64,000 nucleotides of DNA. It comes from Mesostigma viride (Eukaryota; Streptophyta; Mesostigmatophyceae; Mesostigmatales; Mesostigmataceae). The stretch covers positions 3,072,872-3,136,871 of the forward strand of contig RPFO01000406.1 of NCBI GenBank assembly GCA_009746045.1, read 5' to 3'. The notes beneath the pieces were generated by a model. That model searched no databases. It worked only from the letters and a program-made list of their open reading frames with translations, and was not told the origin of the DNA. The position numbers and the translations under genes are program-made. Below, piece by piece: positions 63,411 to 64,000 of the stretch. Within the stretch, counting starts at the first letter, position 1. Each line of letters opens with the position of its first letter.

Positions 63411-64000
63411 CGCTGCGTGTTGTTCATCGTGTAATAATCTGATTTTAGCTGCTGAGAGGCGATCCGCTGCAAGTCTGGTCCCGTCTCTTCCAGGCGTGGT
63501 ATTTAGCGGGAAAAGAAATGAAGAAGATGCACTCGCACAGGACTCGTTCGCGCGCTTGGAATCCTGGGCGACAGTGACGCTCCTCGACCCACGCCTGTCA
63601 GCGATGGCTCGCCTGGTTGGAGACCAGATGCAATGACGGAAAACTTGGGCCCTATGGACAACGAGGGCCGCCTCACTTCAGACATAGAAGTACGGTTGAA
63701 ATCAAGTTGACGCCGTGGAGTACGAGTAGTTGTCTCAGCACCTTCCCTAGCAATGGGTTCCAGAGATGATGACGGATCGCTTGCACCTTGATTAGTAGGG
63801 GGTAAAGGTGATTGTGTCTTCGAACTACTCATACTTCCACATGGAGTCGCGATCGTCTGCCTAGTAGAGACAACGGTTACGGCTGACTTCTAGTGTTACA
63901 GAGCAAGACAGTCACATCAGGATGTGTCTCAGTCTGTAACACCGTAAGTTTTCCGCAACTCTATGAATCTTCTCGGATGACAGACATCTGATCAACGTTG
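63411..64000 (-). other. Gypsy 5' leader, copy 2, uninterrupted
   Basis: Contains the reference empty site for the 24.7 kb element: CAACTCTATGAATCTTC at 63956-63972. A frame of 109 codons (63503-63832, starting M-S-S-S-K-T-Q) lies upstream of gag in another frame and may be part of a longer Gag, but copies 1 and 2 differ by one base at its end and neither joins gag. Confidence 0.75.

Larger units (their letters stand above)
48830..64000 (-). mobile_element. Ty3/gypsy chromovirus, copy 2, cut by window edge
   Basis: Tandem partner of copy 1, nearly identical. From left to right: polypurine tract, third ORF (49224-50297), inserted copia-2 (50300-57606), integrase/chromodomain, RT, protease, gag and leader. 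The window ends inside the leader. By comparison with 47954-48051 the primer binding site and 5' LTR should begin within about 60 bp beyond 64000. Each copy has different single-base frameshifts, so both are inactive but recent. Confidence 0.86.

Overview
The window is eukaryotic DNA made almost entirely of nested mobile elements. Evidence for a eukaryote: chromodomain Ty3/gypsy and Ty1/copia-type retrotransposons, non-LTR retrotransposons with a restriction-like endonuclease, TATA boxes about 70-84 bp upstream of start codons, and a probable GT-AG intron. The gypsy primer binding site resembles the initiator-Met tRNA site usual in plants and algae. A green-lineage alga is my best guess, with low confidence; no single-copy host gene is present.

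Layout. (1) 1-7017: 5'-truncated non-LTR retrotransposon copies of two families, inserted into one another's (TA)n tails, four forward then two reverse. (2) 7031-8366: unique DNA with one small gene (7346-7912). (3) 8367-48829: one gypsy element in minus orientation. Its 3' LTR (8367-15407) is split by a deleted copia element (8745-12861) and by a 2.1 kb non-coding insert with 82-bp terminal direct repeats (13182-15328). Its gag-pol and an extra third ORF lie at 15.8-22.7 kb. Its 5' leader is split at 23230 and resumes at 47953, followed by a primer binding site and 5' LTR (48052-48829). (4) 23231-47952: the DNA splitting that leader, a discrete 24.7 kb element with imperfect terminal inverted repeats (CTAC...AAAGTGACCC) and a TA target duplication, carrying about 25 genes. 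(5) 48830-64000: a second, tandem gypsy copy sharing the 48052-48829 LTR, itself split by a copia-type element with identical-looking 443-bp LTRs (50300-57606). The right LTR of this second copy lies just beyond the window.

The 24.7 kb element is the main discovery. Its outer modules (23.4-29.3 and 40.6-47.4 kb) hold larger genes (two RING-type proteins, Cys-cluster proteins, unknowns) behind TATA promoters decorated with CCCCGTGG sites. In the two divergent promoters these sites recur about every 31.5 bp, three turns of B-DNA. Its inner module (29.8-40.2 kb) is lower in GC and packed with short giant-virus-like genes: a KilA-N protein, a SprT-like zinc metalloprotease, F-box proteins, six small Cys/His-cluster proteins, small membrane proteins and a tRNA-Ile(UAU). 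A 1.2 kb inverted-repeat structure with five 41-bp core repeats lies between the modules. I see no capsid protein, packaging ATPase, DNA polymerase or known integrase. It therefore looks like a virus-derived mobile element or satellite that manipulates host ubiquitination and transcription, not a complete virus. Because the gypsy copy it interrupts is nearly identical to its tandem neighbour, the insertion looks recent.
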